Below, piece by piece: positions 1-9,685 of a DNA stretch of 64,000 nucleotides. Each line of letters starts with the position of its first letter. The stretch's first letter is position 1. The position numbers and the translations under genes were made by a program. The DNA lies in NCBI GenBank assembly GCA_003259005.1, contig QLII01000001.1, positions 6,687,001 to 6,751,000 on the forward strand. Direction: 5' to 3'. Origin of the DNA: Spirosoma telluris. GTDB lineage: Bacteria > Bacteroidota > Bacteroidia > Cytophagales > Spirosomataceae. The notes below the pieces were generated by a model. The model was not told the DNA's origin. It ran no database searches and saw only the letters and a program-made list of their open reading frames with translations.

Positions 1-560
1 ATTCAGAAGGTACTGTTGTTCCAGAACCTTCGGGGCCAGTTCGGTTGGGCGAGTTAATGGCGGAGCTTCATAAGCCGTGTATTGCACGGGTTCAGGGACC
101 CGTGTATGCAGGTGGGTTTCTGCTAGTAGGAGGAAGCACCTATGTTGTCGCGGCTGAGTCGGCAACATTCAGTTTGCCTGAAGTAAAGCGCGGTTTATTC
201 CCGTTTCAGGTGCTGGCCGTTCTGCTAGATATTATGCCCGCCCGAACGGCCCTTGACCTCTGCCTTCGTGCCCGCACACTCTCGGCTGCGGAGGCATTCT
301 CAATTGGGTTAGTAACGCAGGTTGTGCCCTCCCATGAGTTGGATCATGCCATTGCGCAACTCACGGATGAACTGAAACAGTTCTCTCCAATGGCTATGCA
401 AGCTGGATTAGAAGCTTATCAGCAATTAAAACACCTGCCATCCGAGGAACAGCAGGCGTTTTTATACGAGCAATTTGTGAAACTTCAACAAACATCCGAC
501 GCCAAAGAAGGCATGGCCGCTTTTCTGGAAAAACGAAAACCGAAGTGGGGTGGGGAATAA
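1..560 (+). CDS. Enoyl-CoA hydratase/isomerase family protein, 5' end outside the window
   Basis: This is a crotonase-fold protein that would hydrate or isomerise an acyl-CoA thioester in the cytoplasm. The frame is already open at base 3, so the TTG at 45 is unlikely to be the start and the gene begins upstream. The stretch GPVYAGGFLLV matches the oxyanion-hole segment of crotonases, and FSLPEVKRGLFP is the usual second conserved segment of the family. The C-terminal helices, with a run of DAKEGMAAFLEKRKP, are also typical. The substrate cannot be told from this fragment. It converges on the secreted NTF2-like gene, with a repeat element between them. Confidence 0.8.
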   Translation, partial: SEGTVVPEPSGPVRLGELMAELHKPCIARVQGPVYAGGFLLVGGSTYVVAAESATFSLPEVKRGLFPFQVLAVLLDIMPARTALDLCLRARTLSAAEAFSIGLVTQVVPSHELDHAIAQLTDELKQFSPMAMQAGLEAYQQLKHLPSEEQQAFLYEQFVKLQQTSDAKEGMAAFLEKRKPKWGGE

Positions 561-561
561 T

Positions 562-632
562 GAATAATGAAACGTCTTACTCATCATCCATTTTACATTA
601 TCCATTATTCATTTTACATTATCATTTACTAG
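562..632. repeat. AT-rich intergenic hairpin built from ATTATTCATT-like words
   Basis: The left arm repeats AATAATGA and the right arm repeats CCATTATTCA and TTTACATTATC, so the two can pair imperfectly. It fills the gap between two convergent genes and may act as a bidirectional terminator. It resembles the other short-word hairpins in this window in design but not in sequence. Confidence 0.5.
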
Positions 633-633
633 G

Positions 634-1104
634 CTACGGTTTTGGTAAATCCGGGCAGTTTTCTTTCCGGCGCGTGTCGATAATGTTTTGAATCTTCCAG
701 TTACCATTCACCTTCACAAGCGTAAAGGCATTGACACCACAGTGGCTTTTTACGTCTTTCAGGTAAAAAACATAGGGCGTCCAGGCAGTAGCCAGTTCGG
801 CATCAATCTTGATCTCCATACCCGACAACCGCTCATCGAGCGTGAAGGCTGGGTATTTAGTAACTGAAGCCGCAAACTTGCTCATGTCTTCGTTCCGGAC
901 AGACACCTGACCTTCTTTGTTCTTAGCAATTGATTGCAGCGTTGCGCCGGGTAAAACAGAGTTCTTGATCTGCGTAGAATCGCCCTTGCGCATGCCATCG
1001 AACATAAGCTTGATAGTGGTGCGGACGGCAGCTTCGTCCTCGCTACTTTGGGCGAAGGCGGAGACAGTTAAAAACAGACAGACTAGTAGAAGTACGAGTT
1101 TCAT
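634..1104 (-). CDS. Secreted NTF2-like (putative lumazine-binding type) protein
   Basis: This 156-residue protein starts with a signal peptide (residues 1-18, ending AFAQ) and continues as one small alpha/beta domain. The pattern EAAVRTTIKLMFDGMRKGD, a central strand region and the ending GNWKIQNIIDTRR is typical of the NTF2/SnoaL-like family that includes the putative lumazine-binding proteins of Bacteroidota. It probably sits in the periplasm; the ligand or reaction is unknown. It lies downstream of xylA on the same strand, but a hairpin at 1131-1162 separates them, so it is probably transcribed on its own. Confidence 0.65.
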   Translation of the reverse strand: MKLVLLLVCLFLTVSAFAQSSEDEAAVRTTIKLMFDGMRKGDSTQIKNSVLPGATLQSIAKNKEGQVSVRNEDMSKFAASVTKYPAFTLDERLSGMEIKIDAELATAWTPYVFYLKDVKSHCGVNAFTLVKVNGNWKIQNIIDTRRKENCPDLPKP

Positions 1105-1130
1105 TTGATGTGTTGATTTCGGCTGAAAAA

Positions 1131-1162
1131 AGACCTTATAGCCGGGCCTGACTATAAGGTCT
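1131..1162 (-). terminator. Hairpin terminator after xylA
   Basis: An 11-bp stem (AGACCTTATAG pairing with CTATAAGGTCT) with a 10-base loop lies just past the xylA stop codon. It probably ends the xylose operon. Confidence 0.6.
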
Positions 1163-1172
1163 CATAAATCAG

Positions 1173-2512
1173 TTAAATATACTGATTTACAATCATTTCA
1201 TATAATTCCTGCTTGCCACTAATTTGTTTGGCTTCTCCATTTTTCAGGGCATACTCACGAAGATCTTCGAGGGTGATTTCGCCTTTTTCGAAGCGGGCAC
1301 CTTCGCCTGAGTCGAAGCTGGCGTAACGGTCGGCGCGGAGTTTCCTGTATTGCGATTTGTCCAGAATGGCTTCGGCGGCAATGGCTGCCCGTGCAAAGGT
1401 GTCCATTCCACCAATGTGTGCGATGAAAATGTCCTCCAGATCGGTTGAGTTTCGGCGCGTTTTGGCATCGAAGTTAACGCCCCCTGATTTCAGCCCCCCG
1501 CTTCCAGAATAACCAGCATGGCTTCGGTCAGCTCATACACATCGACCGGGAACTGATCGGTATCCCAGCCGTTCTGGTAATCACCCCGGTTCGCATCAAG
1601 GCTACCCAGCATGTTGTTATCAGCGGCCACCTGCAATTCGTGTGCGAAGGTGTGGTTCGCCAATGTCGCGTGGTTGGTTTCGATGTTCAATTCGAAATCG
1701 TCCTGCAAACCATATCTGTGCAGGAATCCAACTACCGTTGCGGCATCGAAATCGTACTGGTGTTTGCTGGGCTCCATCGGCTTGGGTTCAATGTAGAACG
1801 ATCCTTTGAACCCCTGCTTACGCGCATAATCCCGACTGATTTGCAGAAATTTACCTAGATGCTCTGTTTCTCGCTTCATGTTCGTGTTCAGCAGCGACAT
1901 GTAGCCTTCGCGACCTCCCCAGAACGTATAACCTGAACCACCTAACTCAATGGTAGCGTCGATGGCGTTTTTTACCTGCCAGCCGCCGTGGGCCAGTACG
2001 TGAAAGTCGGGGTTGGTCGATGCCCCGTTCATGTAGCGTTCGTGCGAGAACAGGTTGGCCGTTCCCCATAGCAGTTTTACACCGCTGGCCGCTTGTTTCT
2101 GTTTGGCATAGTCGACAATAGCGCGGAAATTTTTTTCAAACTCAGCGTTTGAATTGCCTTCCGGAGCCACATCTACATCATGGAAACAATAAAACTCCAT
2201 GCCGATTTTGGTGATAAACTCGAAAGCCGCGTCCATTTTGTCGTGGGCAGCAGCCAGCCGGTCGGTGTTGGCATCCCAGGGGAAGTGTTTAACGCCTGGG
2301 CCGAAGGGATCTGCGCCGGTTCCGCAGAAGGTATGCCAGTAAGCAGTTGCAAACCGGAATAAATCCTTCATGGGTTTGCCCAGAATAAGCCGGTTGGCAT
2401 CGTAGAACTTAAACGCCAGTGGATTATCGGACTCACGACCTTCGTATTGAATCGGCTTCTCGATAAACGGAAAATATGTTTTTTCCCCGAGGGTTAACGT
2501 GACATCAGACAT
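1173..2512 (-). CDS. xylA: Xylose isomerase, interrupted by one frameshift
   Basis: XylA converts D-xylose to D-xylulose in the cytoplasm using divalent metal ions. The first part carries HDVDVAPEG (catalytic His/Asp), WGGREGY, IEPKPMEPSKHQYD (metal-binding Glu), ETNHATLANH and LDANRGD. The second part carries HIGGMDTFARA. The reading frame breaks at a run of six C at 1494-1499. Adding one C restores the expected junction GGLKSGGVNFDAKTRR and a protein of about 446 residues, the normal length. I take ATG 2512 as start because the open frame further upstream begins at TTG 2542. It lies with xylB in one minus-strand cluster. The break is probably a sequencing error; true inactivation cannot be excluded. 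Confidence 0.88.
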
Positions 2513-2599
2513 AGGAATAGGAATTGAGGTATTGTTAGACAAGAAACGTAAAGAAAAGGTGACTTCTCTTCCGTTTTACTGACAAAGCTATTCTGTGGC

Positions 2600-3058
2600 T
2601 TACCGTCGAACCTTTTCTTTACCCTTTTCAGTTAAGGCACCACTTTCACGGCGGGTCATTTTTTTGATGTACTCGACCCGGCGAAACCGTAGGGCACTCC
2701 AGTCGTCGTCGATAGCGACCATCCTGACCGGTTCAAAGCCTAATTTACCCAAAGCCGCCCAACCCGTATCCCGGTTGAAATCGCATTTGTGCTTCTTCGA
2801 ACTGCCTTTAGGGTAGGTCATCCAGAGAATACAATCGCCTTTCAGTTTATCAGCCAGAATGGGGCTTAGCGTATCGACTTCCTGCTGGGTTTTTACAAAC
2901 GCAATGGCAAAGTCGCCCATCTGAATCTGCTGCGCATCAGTCACTAGTGTAGCCAATGGCCGCATCTCATCGACTACGGGAGCAAACTCAACAGGCGCGT
3001 TGATAACGGCGATTTCAGGCTGGGCTTTATAATTGAGTTTTGCAAAAATTGGGTTCAT
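2600..3058 (-). CDS. DUF3052-like protein of unknown function
   Basis: This 152-residue cytoplasmic protein has no signal peptide or membrane segment. The central segment CILWMTYPKGSSKKHKCD, followed by GFEPVRMVAIDDDWSALRFR, matches the pattern of DUF3052 proteins (an LWxxxPK segment, then a DxxWSxLxxxR ending). No catalytic residues can be assigned. The C-terminus is strongly basic. ATG 3058 is chosen over the in-frame ATG 3082 because the family pattern begins at MNPIFAKLNYK. It lies between the lipoprotein gene and xylA on the same strand, with short gaps, so it is probably cotranscribed with the xylose genes. Confidence 0.6.
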   Translation of the reverse strand: MNPIFAKLNYKAQPEIAVINAPVEFAPVVDEMRPLATLVTDAQQIQMGDFAIAFVKTQQEVDTLSPILADKLKGDCILWMTYPKGSSKKHKCDFNRDTGWAALGKLGFEPVRMVAIDDDWSALRFRRVEYIKKMTRRESGALTEKGKEKVRR

Positions 3059-3109
3059 AGGAGAAGGGGCTGAACGAATCATACTATGGCTATTGAACAG
3101 GTTAATTCA

Positions 3110-3880
3110 TTATTGCTTGCTGGGCAGAATGACAAAGAACCCATCATTCTGCAAAAATGACTTTGTGTTCACATAAGAGCCGTCAGATTGCTTTTTAAGG
3201 ACGTCTATCACCTGTGCTTCGGGTTCAAGACGAACATCGGATGCCCAAAACTGAGTGTCAATGTAAAACTCAGTTTTAAAATTCCTGTCTGTTGATAGGG
3301 TGAGGTAGTTGCGAAATCTTAATGGCGACTGCTCTGCCAGATAGGTATATGTACGAACTGTTACCGTCTTTCTGGAATTAGCTGCCCATCGAGCCTGTTC
3401 CTGACTCACGACAGGTGTACCTGATGTGGGTATTGTTCCATTCGGCCACACAATGAATTGTCGTTTAGTTAATCTGGTATGTGGTGGAATGAAAGAAATA
3501 GGATTTTCTTTTAAAATAGTACCACTTGTGGAAGAACGGGTTGAGTAGAAGTTTGAACGTCCGTATCGATAAGCTGAGCCTGAGGTTAATAAGTTTACAT
3601 TGGCTACATCATACCAATAATCAAGCTTTTTGTGCCCAATAATAAACGATGATTGTTTCCAGTCAATATAGAGTGGTTGATTGAGCTTATTAACTACAGA
3701 AACCTGCATTTCTCCCCGCTCACTTGCAAAACTGTATTGAAGTGTCAATGTATCATTGTCTAATAGCAGGCCATCCTGAACCGGACGAACGTTTGTGCCT
3801 CGTAACGTGACCACCTGTACAGTAGGCATACAGCCTGCGAACGCTGCCGAAAAAGCCAGAAGCAGAACCAGATGTTTCAT
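3110..3880 (-). CDS. Putative lipoprotein of unknown function
   Basis: This 256-residue protein has a lipoprotein signal peptide with lipobox FAGC (Cys at residue 17), so it should be lipid-anchored in the envelope. The rest reads as beta-rich: it includes a segment resembling an immunoglobulin-like domain (VSVVNKLNQPLYIDWKQSSF) and many Thr/Ser/Tyr residues. I do not recognise a named family. It lies 43 bases downstream of xylB and upstream of the DUF3052-like gene, all on the minus strand. The operon position is the only hint of a link to xylose use, and it may be incidental. Confidence 0.6.
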   Translation of the reverse strand: MKHLVLLLAFSAAFAGCMPTVQVVTLRGTNVRPVQDGLLLDNDTLTLQYSFASERGEMQVSVVNKLNQPLYIDWKQSSFIIGHKKLDYWYDVANVNLLTSGSAYRYGRSNFYSTRSSTSGTILKENPISFIPPHTRLTKRQFIVWPNGTIPTSGTPVVSQEQARWAANSRKTVTVRTYTYLAEQSPLRFRNYLTLSTDRNFKTEFYIDTQFWASDVRLEPEAQVIDVLKKQSDGSYVNTKSFLQNDGFFVILPSKQ

Positions 3881-3923
3881 ATCCTTTTTCGGATAAAGTA
3901 AACTACTACGACAACAGCCTATA

Positions 3924-5405
3924 TTAAAGATGGCTTAATTTTGATAACCAACGCTCATAAGCATCCCGATAGGCTTCCTGGGCCCGCATGTCAGGCTCGA
4001 TGGTCTTGGTTACATGAAGGCCCGTAAAGGCTTCCTGAGCCGTTTTGTAATAACCCAAACCCAGCCCTGCCCCGCGCGCGGCTCCCTGGGCACCATCGGT
4101 GTTATAGAGTTCGATGGTAGCGCCGGTTAGGTTAGCCATCGTATCGCGGAAGAGTGGACTCAGAAACATATTAGCTTCGCCCGCCCGGATAGTTTGTAAA
4201 CCTACCCCCACGCTTTCCATAATCTGGATTCCATAGTAAAGCGCGAACACGATGCCTTCCTGAGCCGCCCGAATCATGTGCGGCAGGCCATGACGTGTTA
4301 GTTGCAGGCCATGAAATGAGGCTCCCAAATCCGCATTTTCGAGCATCCGTTCGGCACCGTTCCCAAAGGGTAGGCAGATCAGCCCATCGGCACCGATAGG
4401 TGATTCGTGCGCCAGCTTATTCATGTTGTCGTAACCAATTGATCGATTCAGCATCTGATTTCGAAGCCAGCTATTCAGAATGCCTGTGCCGTTTACGCAC
4501 AATAGAACCCCATAACGTGGAGCCTCAATGGTGTTACTAACGTGCAGGAACGTATTAACCCTCGATTTCGGGTCGTACTTAGCCTGATCGCTCACACCAT
4601 ATACCACGCCCGATGTACCCGCCGTAGCCGCAATCTGGCCCGGTTCCAGTACGTTCAGCGAGAAGGCATTATTCGGTTGATCTCCAGCTCGATAGGTAAC
4701 GGGGGTTCCAGCGGCAAGACCCAGTTCGGCGGCTGCCGATGCCGTTAGCTCGCCCTGGGGAGCAAAGGTTGGCTTGATGGTTGGAATTAACGATGCGTCG
4801 AATCCGAAATAATCGAGTAGGAACTGGGCAGGTTGATTCGCCTGGAAATCCCAGAAAGCGCCTTCTGACAGGCCCGAGGCTGTTGTCACAACGTCGCCCG
4901 TCATGCGGGCGGCCAGATAATCGCCGGGGAGCATAAATTTGTCTACCTGTGCATATACATCGGGTTCATTGGCCTTCACCCAGGCCAGTTTTGCTGCCGT
5001 GAAATTGCCGGGTGAGTTAAGCAGATGGTGTAAGGTACGATCATGCCCGAGCGCGTCGAATGCCTGATTGCCATAGCGAACGGCCCGGCTATCGCACCAG
5101 ATAATGGAGGGACGGAGTACGTTAAATTCCTTGTCGACTACCACCAGTCCGTGCATCTGATACGAAATACCAATGGCTTTAACATCCTCGGGTTGAATGT
5201 TGGTCTGTTGCATCACTGCCTTGCTGGCAAGACAGGCATTTTGCCACCAGATTTCGGGCTGTTGTTCAGCGAACCCCGCTTGCGGAGATTCAATGACCAT
5301 TTCGGGCTGAGGGAAAAATGCTGAGGCAACGACTTTGCCATTGTCGGCTTCAATTAAACAAGCTTTGACAGACGAACTGCCGAGGTCGAATCCAAGAAAA
5401 TACAT
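3924..5405 (-). CDS. xylB: Xylulokinase (FGGY family)
   Basis: XylB phosphorylates D-xylulose to xylulose 5-phosphate, the step after XylA, feeding the pentose phosphate pathway. The protein (about 493 residues, normal for the family) begins MYFLGFDLGSSSVKACLIE, the N-terminal phosphate-binding segment. It carries QMHGLVV, RAGDQPNNAFS, LPFGNGAERMLENADLG and the C-terminal ATP-site segment NTDGAQGAARGAGLGLGY. ATG 5405 is preferred to 5444 because family homology begins there. It is the first gene of the minus-strand xylose cluster and is divergent from the rhamnosidase gene, with about 100 bases between them, which suggests a shared control region for sugar catabolism. Confidence 0.92.
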   Translation of the reverse strand: MYFLGFDLGSSSVKACLIEADNGKVVASAFFPQPEMVIESPQAGFAEQQPEIWWQNACLASKAVMQQTNIQPEDVKAIGISYQMHGLVVVDKEFNVLRPSIIWCDSRAVRYGNQAFDALGHDRTLHHLLNSPGNFTAAKLAWVKANEPDVYAQVDKFMLPGDYLAARMTGDVVTTASGLSEGAFWDFQANQPAQFLLDYFGFDASLIPTIKPTFAPQGELTASAAAELGLAAGTPVTYRAGDQPNNAFSLNVLEPGQIAATAGTSGVVYGVSDQAKYDPKSRVNTFLHVSNTIEAPRYGVLLCVNGTGILNSWLRNQMLNRSIGYDNMNKLAHESPIGADGLICLPFGNGAERMLENADLGASFHGLQLTRHGLPHMIRAAQEGIVFALYYGIQIMESVGVGLQTIRAGEANMFLSPLFRDTMANLTGATIELYNTDGAQGAARGAGLGLGYYKTAQEAFTGLHVTKTIEPDMRAQEAYRDAYERWLSKLSHL

Positions 5406-5508
5406 GTGCGCACCAGAATTAGGAAATCTGTTGCTAAAGTACAACGAGAAGAGGATAATCAGTAAGTACAGTAAAAATGTCTCTTATCTTGCAAATTATT
5501 TGGCTGCT

Positions 5509-7887
5509 ATGAAACAGGTTATATTCGTTGCCATTCTCTTTTTATCCCTGAAATCGGTTGGTTTTGCCCAAACCCCCCCCCGATTGGACCAACCAATACT
5601 GGCCTGCCCGCTGGATTGTTCATCCAACCACCCCCGCCCGGCAGTATGGCATTTATCACTTCCGAAAAGCCATTGATCTCGCTCAAAAACCAGCTCGGTT
5701 TGTTGTTCATGTTTCGGCCGACAACCGCTACCGATTGTTCGTCAATGGGAAGTCGGTCGCATTGGGGCCAGCCCGCAGCGATACGCAAAACTGGAACTAC
5801 GAAACGGTGGATATCGCACCTTTTCTGCAAGTGGGTCGTAATGTATTGGCTGCGCAGGTGTGGTACATGGGCGAGAGTGCGCCGTTTGCACAGATGAGCT
5901 ACCAGCTTGGCTTTTTATTGCAGGGCGATAGTGAAACCGAAAAAGTGGTTAATACCGATGCCAGTTGGAAGGTTTACCAGAATCTGGCCTATTCACCCAT
6001 CAAAAACGATATTCCTAAGCTGAGGACGTACATTGTTATGGGCGATGGCGATCGTGTCGATGCGGCTAAATATCCCTGGGGATGGGAGTTGCCTGCGTTT
6101 GATGATAAAGCCTGGATAGCGGCCAAACCGTTTGGCTTTCCGACTAAACCGCGGGGCTGGGTACTGACGGTAACTGGGGGTTGGTGCCACGTACCATCCC
6201 GATGATGGAGGAACGTGTTGTTCGGCTGACAACGGTTCGACGGAGTGAAAACGGCAAAATGGAGAATACATTTCTACAGGGCAAAGCACCCGTAACCGTT
6301 TCTGCCAATACAAAAGCCGTGTTCCTGCTCGACCAGAGCTACCTCACGAATGCCTATCCTGAACTGACGGTTAGCAAAGGGAAGGGTGCTCTGGTAACGC
6401 TCTCCTATGCCGAAGCGCTGGTTGATGCAAAGGGACAGAAAGGAAATCGAAATGACATCGAAGGACGAACCCTGCGCGGTTTCGACGATCAGTTCGTGGC
6501 CGATGGTACCGAAAAGCGAATGTTTCGTCCCTTATGGTTTCGTACCTATCGCTACCTCCAGTTAACGGTTGAGACGAAAGAGGAACCACTGGTTCTGGAC
6601 GATCTGGCTGGCAAATTCACAGGCTATCCCTTTGAGGAAAAAGCCCAGTTTGCCACTAGCGATAGCACGCTGAAAGCTCTCTGGAACGTGGGTTGGCGAA
6701 CGGCCCGACTCTGTGCGGGCGAAACCTACTACGACTGTCCGTATTACGAGCAGTTGCAATACACGGGTGATACCCGGATTCAGTCGATGATTTCGCTCTA
6801 CGTAACGGGCGACGACCGCCTGATGCGGAAAGCGATTACGGATTACGAGCATAGCCGGTTCAACGATGGCCTGACCCAAAGTCGCTACCCATCGGCTGAT
6901 TTTCAGGTAATTCCGACTTTTTCGCTGTTCTGGGTGTGTATGATACACGACTACTGGATGCATCGACAGGACGATGCTTTTGTGAAGTCGATGCTGCCCG
7001 GTATTCTGGGCGTGTTGAACTGGCATGAGCAACGAATTGCTAAAACCGGATTGAATGGGCCACAGGAGTGGTGGAATTTCGTAGACTGGTCGACCTGGAA
7101 AAACGCGAAGGACGAAATTGCAGGAGGGGTTCCTAATGGTGCACGCAAAGGTGGATCGAGCATCTTATCGCTTCAACAGGCCTATACCTATTTCCGGGCT
7201 GCTGATCTACTGGCGCACTACGGGAAAAACGAACTGGCCGAACATTATCGGGAACAGGCCCGTCGGTTAAACAAAGCTGTCTACGCACAGTGCTGGGATG
7301 CCAGTCGTAGTTTAGTTGCCGACACACCCGATAAGAATTCATTCAGTCAACACGCCAATATTCTGGCGGTATTGACCAATGCGGTGCCCGTTGAACAACA
7401 GGGGCCACTGTTGCAGAAAACGATGGCCGATACATCCCTCACGCAGGCAACGTTCTACTTCAAATTCTATTTATTTGAAGCTCTTAAAAAAACAGGCCTA
7501 GGCGATCAGTTTATTGCCCAGCTAAAACCCTGGCGTGACATGCTGGCGATTGGCCTGACAACCTTTGCCGAAAACCCTGAACCAACCCGTTCTGATTGCC
7601 ACGCCTGGAGTGCCTCTCCGCTGTATGAGTTTCTGTCAATAACCTGTGGGATTCGAACCGCCGAACCCGGCTTCAAATCTGTGCGTATCGAACCGTTTAT
7701 GGGCGACTTGACCAGCGTCGAAGGAAAGATGCCGCATCCAGCGGGCGAGATTGCGGTGCAGTTTCAGAAAACCTCCGCCGGTGCCTTGACTGGAAGTGTA
7801 ACGCTTCCAGCCAACCTGACCGGAACACTGCGCTGGAAGGGAAAAACGCTTCCCTTGAAAGCGGGGAAACAAGCAGTGAGCTTGTAA
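5509..7887 (+). CDS. Secreted alpha-L-rhamnosidase (GH78), two frameshifts
   Basis: The enzyme should release terminal L-rhamnose from plant or bacterial glycans in the periplasm or outside the cell. A signal peptide begins at ATG 5509 (ending VGFAQ). Next come a beta-sandwich region (WPARWIVHP, VHVSADNRYRLFVNGK), then the (alpha/alpha)6 catalytic domain with YYDCPYYEQLQYTGDTR, the GH78 signature containing the general-acid Glu, and a C-terminal beta domain. The frame breaks twice. A run of nine C at 5573-5581 would fit with eight or eleven C. One base is missing near 6171-6180, where restoring it gives VNWGLVPRTIP. Total length is about 793 residues, usual for the family. A sequencing artefact is the simplest explanation. 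Confidence 0.85.
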
Positions 7888-7902
7888 TGTAGCGTGGACA
7901 TA

Positions 7903-7966
7903 TTGCTTCCTGTATAACAGAAAGAGGGCTGCTTGAGCAGCCCTCTTTCTGTTATACAGGAAGCAA
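7903..7966. terminator. Bidirectional terminator with a perfect 30-bp stem
   Basis: Two exactly complementary 30-base arms flank a TTGA loop, between the convergent GH78 and SusD1 genes. A/T stretches in the stem give a U-tract-like exit in both directions. The stem is unusually long and perfect for a terminator. Confidence 0.75.
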
Positions 7967-7973
7967 ATACAGA

Positions 7974-9665
7974 CTAATTGTAATTTGGATTTTTGGTAAC
8001 GACACTAGTAGTCGTAGGATTTAATACCGACTCATCGGCGGGAACATCCCAATAATCCATAAAGTTATAGTTGATGGTCACGTTCTTATTGATTACACCA
8101 GCGGCAGTTATTACGGTGTTACCATAGCTACCACCCCCATTGGCTATATCATACGTCCAGCCCCACCGTCGATTATTGTAGTACGAAACTCCTCTACCAA
8201 AAAGAGCTACCCGGCTTTCTTTGGTTAGCTCGGTGAGGGCATTGGCAAGCGTTAGGCCGGTTCCAGCAACAGCCGTAACACCAGCTCCCTGATAGGCTCT
8301 CACCGCATCGACAAGCGTCAGCCCAGCTTCGATATTACCCAGACGCATATTGGCCTCTGCCTGCATCAGTGCATTTTCTTCATAACTACCCGCAATAAAC
8401 AGTTCATAGGCACCAACATCTGTGCTACCCAATACGGCCACACCAGCAGTGCCTAACCCACCGTTTATTACGTTGTAGCGCGTCGTGTAGATGTAGTTGT
8501 TTTTATAAGTATTTGCCGTGTTGAAATTATTAGTAAACCGTTTGTCGCCAGCATTATAGCTCTGGATAAAACGCTCACTAATTTTGAAGGTTGTACTGTT
8601 ATTTACTCCTGTCGTTAAGGCTGCCACTGTTCCGCCATTCGCCGAGATAAATGAATTTTTATCCGTACTGCGACCCGTAAATACGATATCATCTTTCTTG
8701 ATACCATTCGTAGTCAGAGTCAGTACGCTATTCCAGTCGGCGGCCGTCATCGCTGTTGTCGATGATTTGGCAATCGTGGCATTCGGGTTGCCATTGATGA
8801 AAGGAGCCAGTTTATTAGCGACAATATTCCGGGCCAACATGGTGTTAATATTCCGTTTCCACATATCAACTGTTGGAATACCGCCTTTCCCGACCTGGTT
8901 AAACACGGGAATTAGCTGTTTCAGGGCTGTCTGATAATCCGTAACACTCGTTATGCCTGTTAGAGTAGTAGCCGCCTGATTAAAGTATGTATTTGACTGA
9001 TTGATGATAGCATCATGTAAGACATAATTACCATTTGTTGTACCAGCTACATCATTAATAAGCCCTGCATAATACATGGACCCAATAGAGGCATAGGCAT
9101 AGCCTTTCCACCAGTAACACCAGGCTTTAACCGTATTAGCCCGGGAAGCCGCATCGCCCGAAAACTTAATACCATCAACCAGGCTTAGTACCGTATTGCA
9201 GGCATTATTGAGCGAGTACATGTTTAGCCACTGGTAATAAATGGCATTGTTACCATTGCCTGTAGCCGCACGAGAGTTATATGACCGTATGATACCCACC
9301 TGTGGCGATGAGTTGGTAACCTTGGTTCCATCATCGAGAATAATATAATCAGGTTGAGCAATGGTGGTAACCTGGTTGTTGGAGGCATCTGCCCCAACGT
9401 GGTCGGCCATCAGTTCCTGATAGCCGACGGGCAGTGAAAAATAACTGTCGCCCAGCCAGCCATCCTGGCCATTACCAGCAAAACCATTGATATAAACACC
9501 GCCTTGTGCCAATTGATAAAGGCCAGTTTCGTTACTTACGTTGGCCGAAATAGTCGGAGCATTGGGGTTACCAACGTCTAATTGGTCTTTGCAGGAAACA
9601 CCCCCCAGCATGATAGCTGCGAAACAAACTGCCGAAAAGAAGTTATATTTTGTCATGAATTTCAT
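7974..9665 (-). CDS. SusD/RagB-family outer-membrane lipoprotein 1
   Basis: SusD-like proteins cap the SusC channel and capture the nutrient at the cell surface. This 563-residue protein has a signal peptide with lipobox GGVSC followed by KDQLDVGNPN, the usual start of the family. The family's helical scaffold is visible in CYWWKGYAYASIGSMYYAG and EENALMQAEANMRLGN. The C-terminal region has ELTKESRVALFGRGVSYYNNRRWG, the conserved ExR..LxxRG..yxxxRRW stretch. It lies 20 bases downstream of SusC1 on the same strand. It is closely similar in style to SusD2 at 23882-25513, so the two are probably paralogues. The substrate is unknown. Confidence 0.9.
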   Translation of the reverse strand: MKFMTKYNFFSAVCFAAIMLGGVSCKDQLDVGNPNAPTISANVSNETGLYQLAQGGVYINGFAGNGQDGWLGDSYFSLPVGYQELMADHVGADASNNQVTTIAQPDYIILDDGTKVTNSSPQVGIIRSYNSRAATGNGNNAIYYQWLNMYSLNNACNTVLSLVDGIKFSGDAASRANTVKAWCYWWKGYAYASIGSMYYAGLINDVAGTTNGNYVLHDAIINQSNTYFNQAATTLTGITSVTDYQTALKQLIPVFNQVGKGGIPTVDMWKRNINTMLARNIVANKLAPFINGNPNATIAKSSTTAMTAADWNSVLTLTTNGIKKDDIVFTGRSTDKNSFISANGGTVAALTTGVNNSTTFKISERFIQSYNAGDKRFTNNFNTANTYKNNYIYTTRYNVINGGLGTAGVAVLGSTDVGAYELFIAGSYEENALMQAEANMRLGNIEAGLTLVDAVRAYQGAGVTAVAGTGLTLANALTELTKESRVALFGRGVSYYNNRRWGWTYDIANGGGSYGNTVITAAGVINKNVTINYNFMDYWDVPADESVLNPTTTSVVTKNPNYN

Positions 9666-9685
9666 TGTCAGAAGAATGTTTAAGA

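Noticed and set aside
1244..1468. 74-codon open frame on the minus strand within xylA
   Set aside because: It is the shadow of the frameshifted xylA in a different frame.
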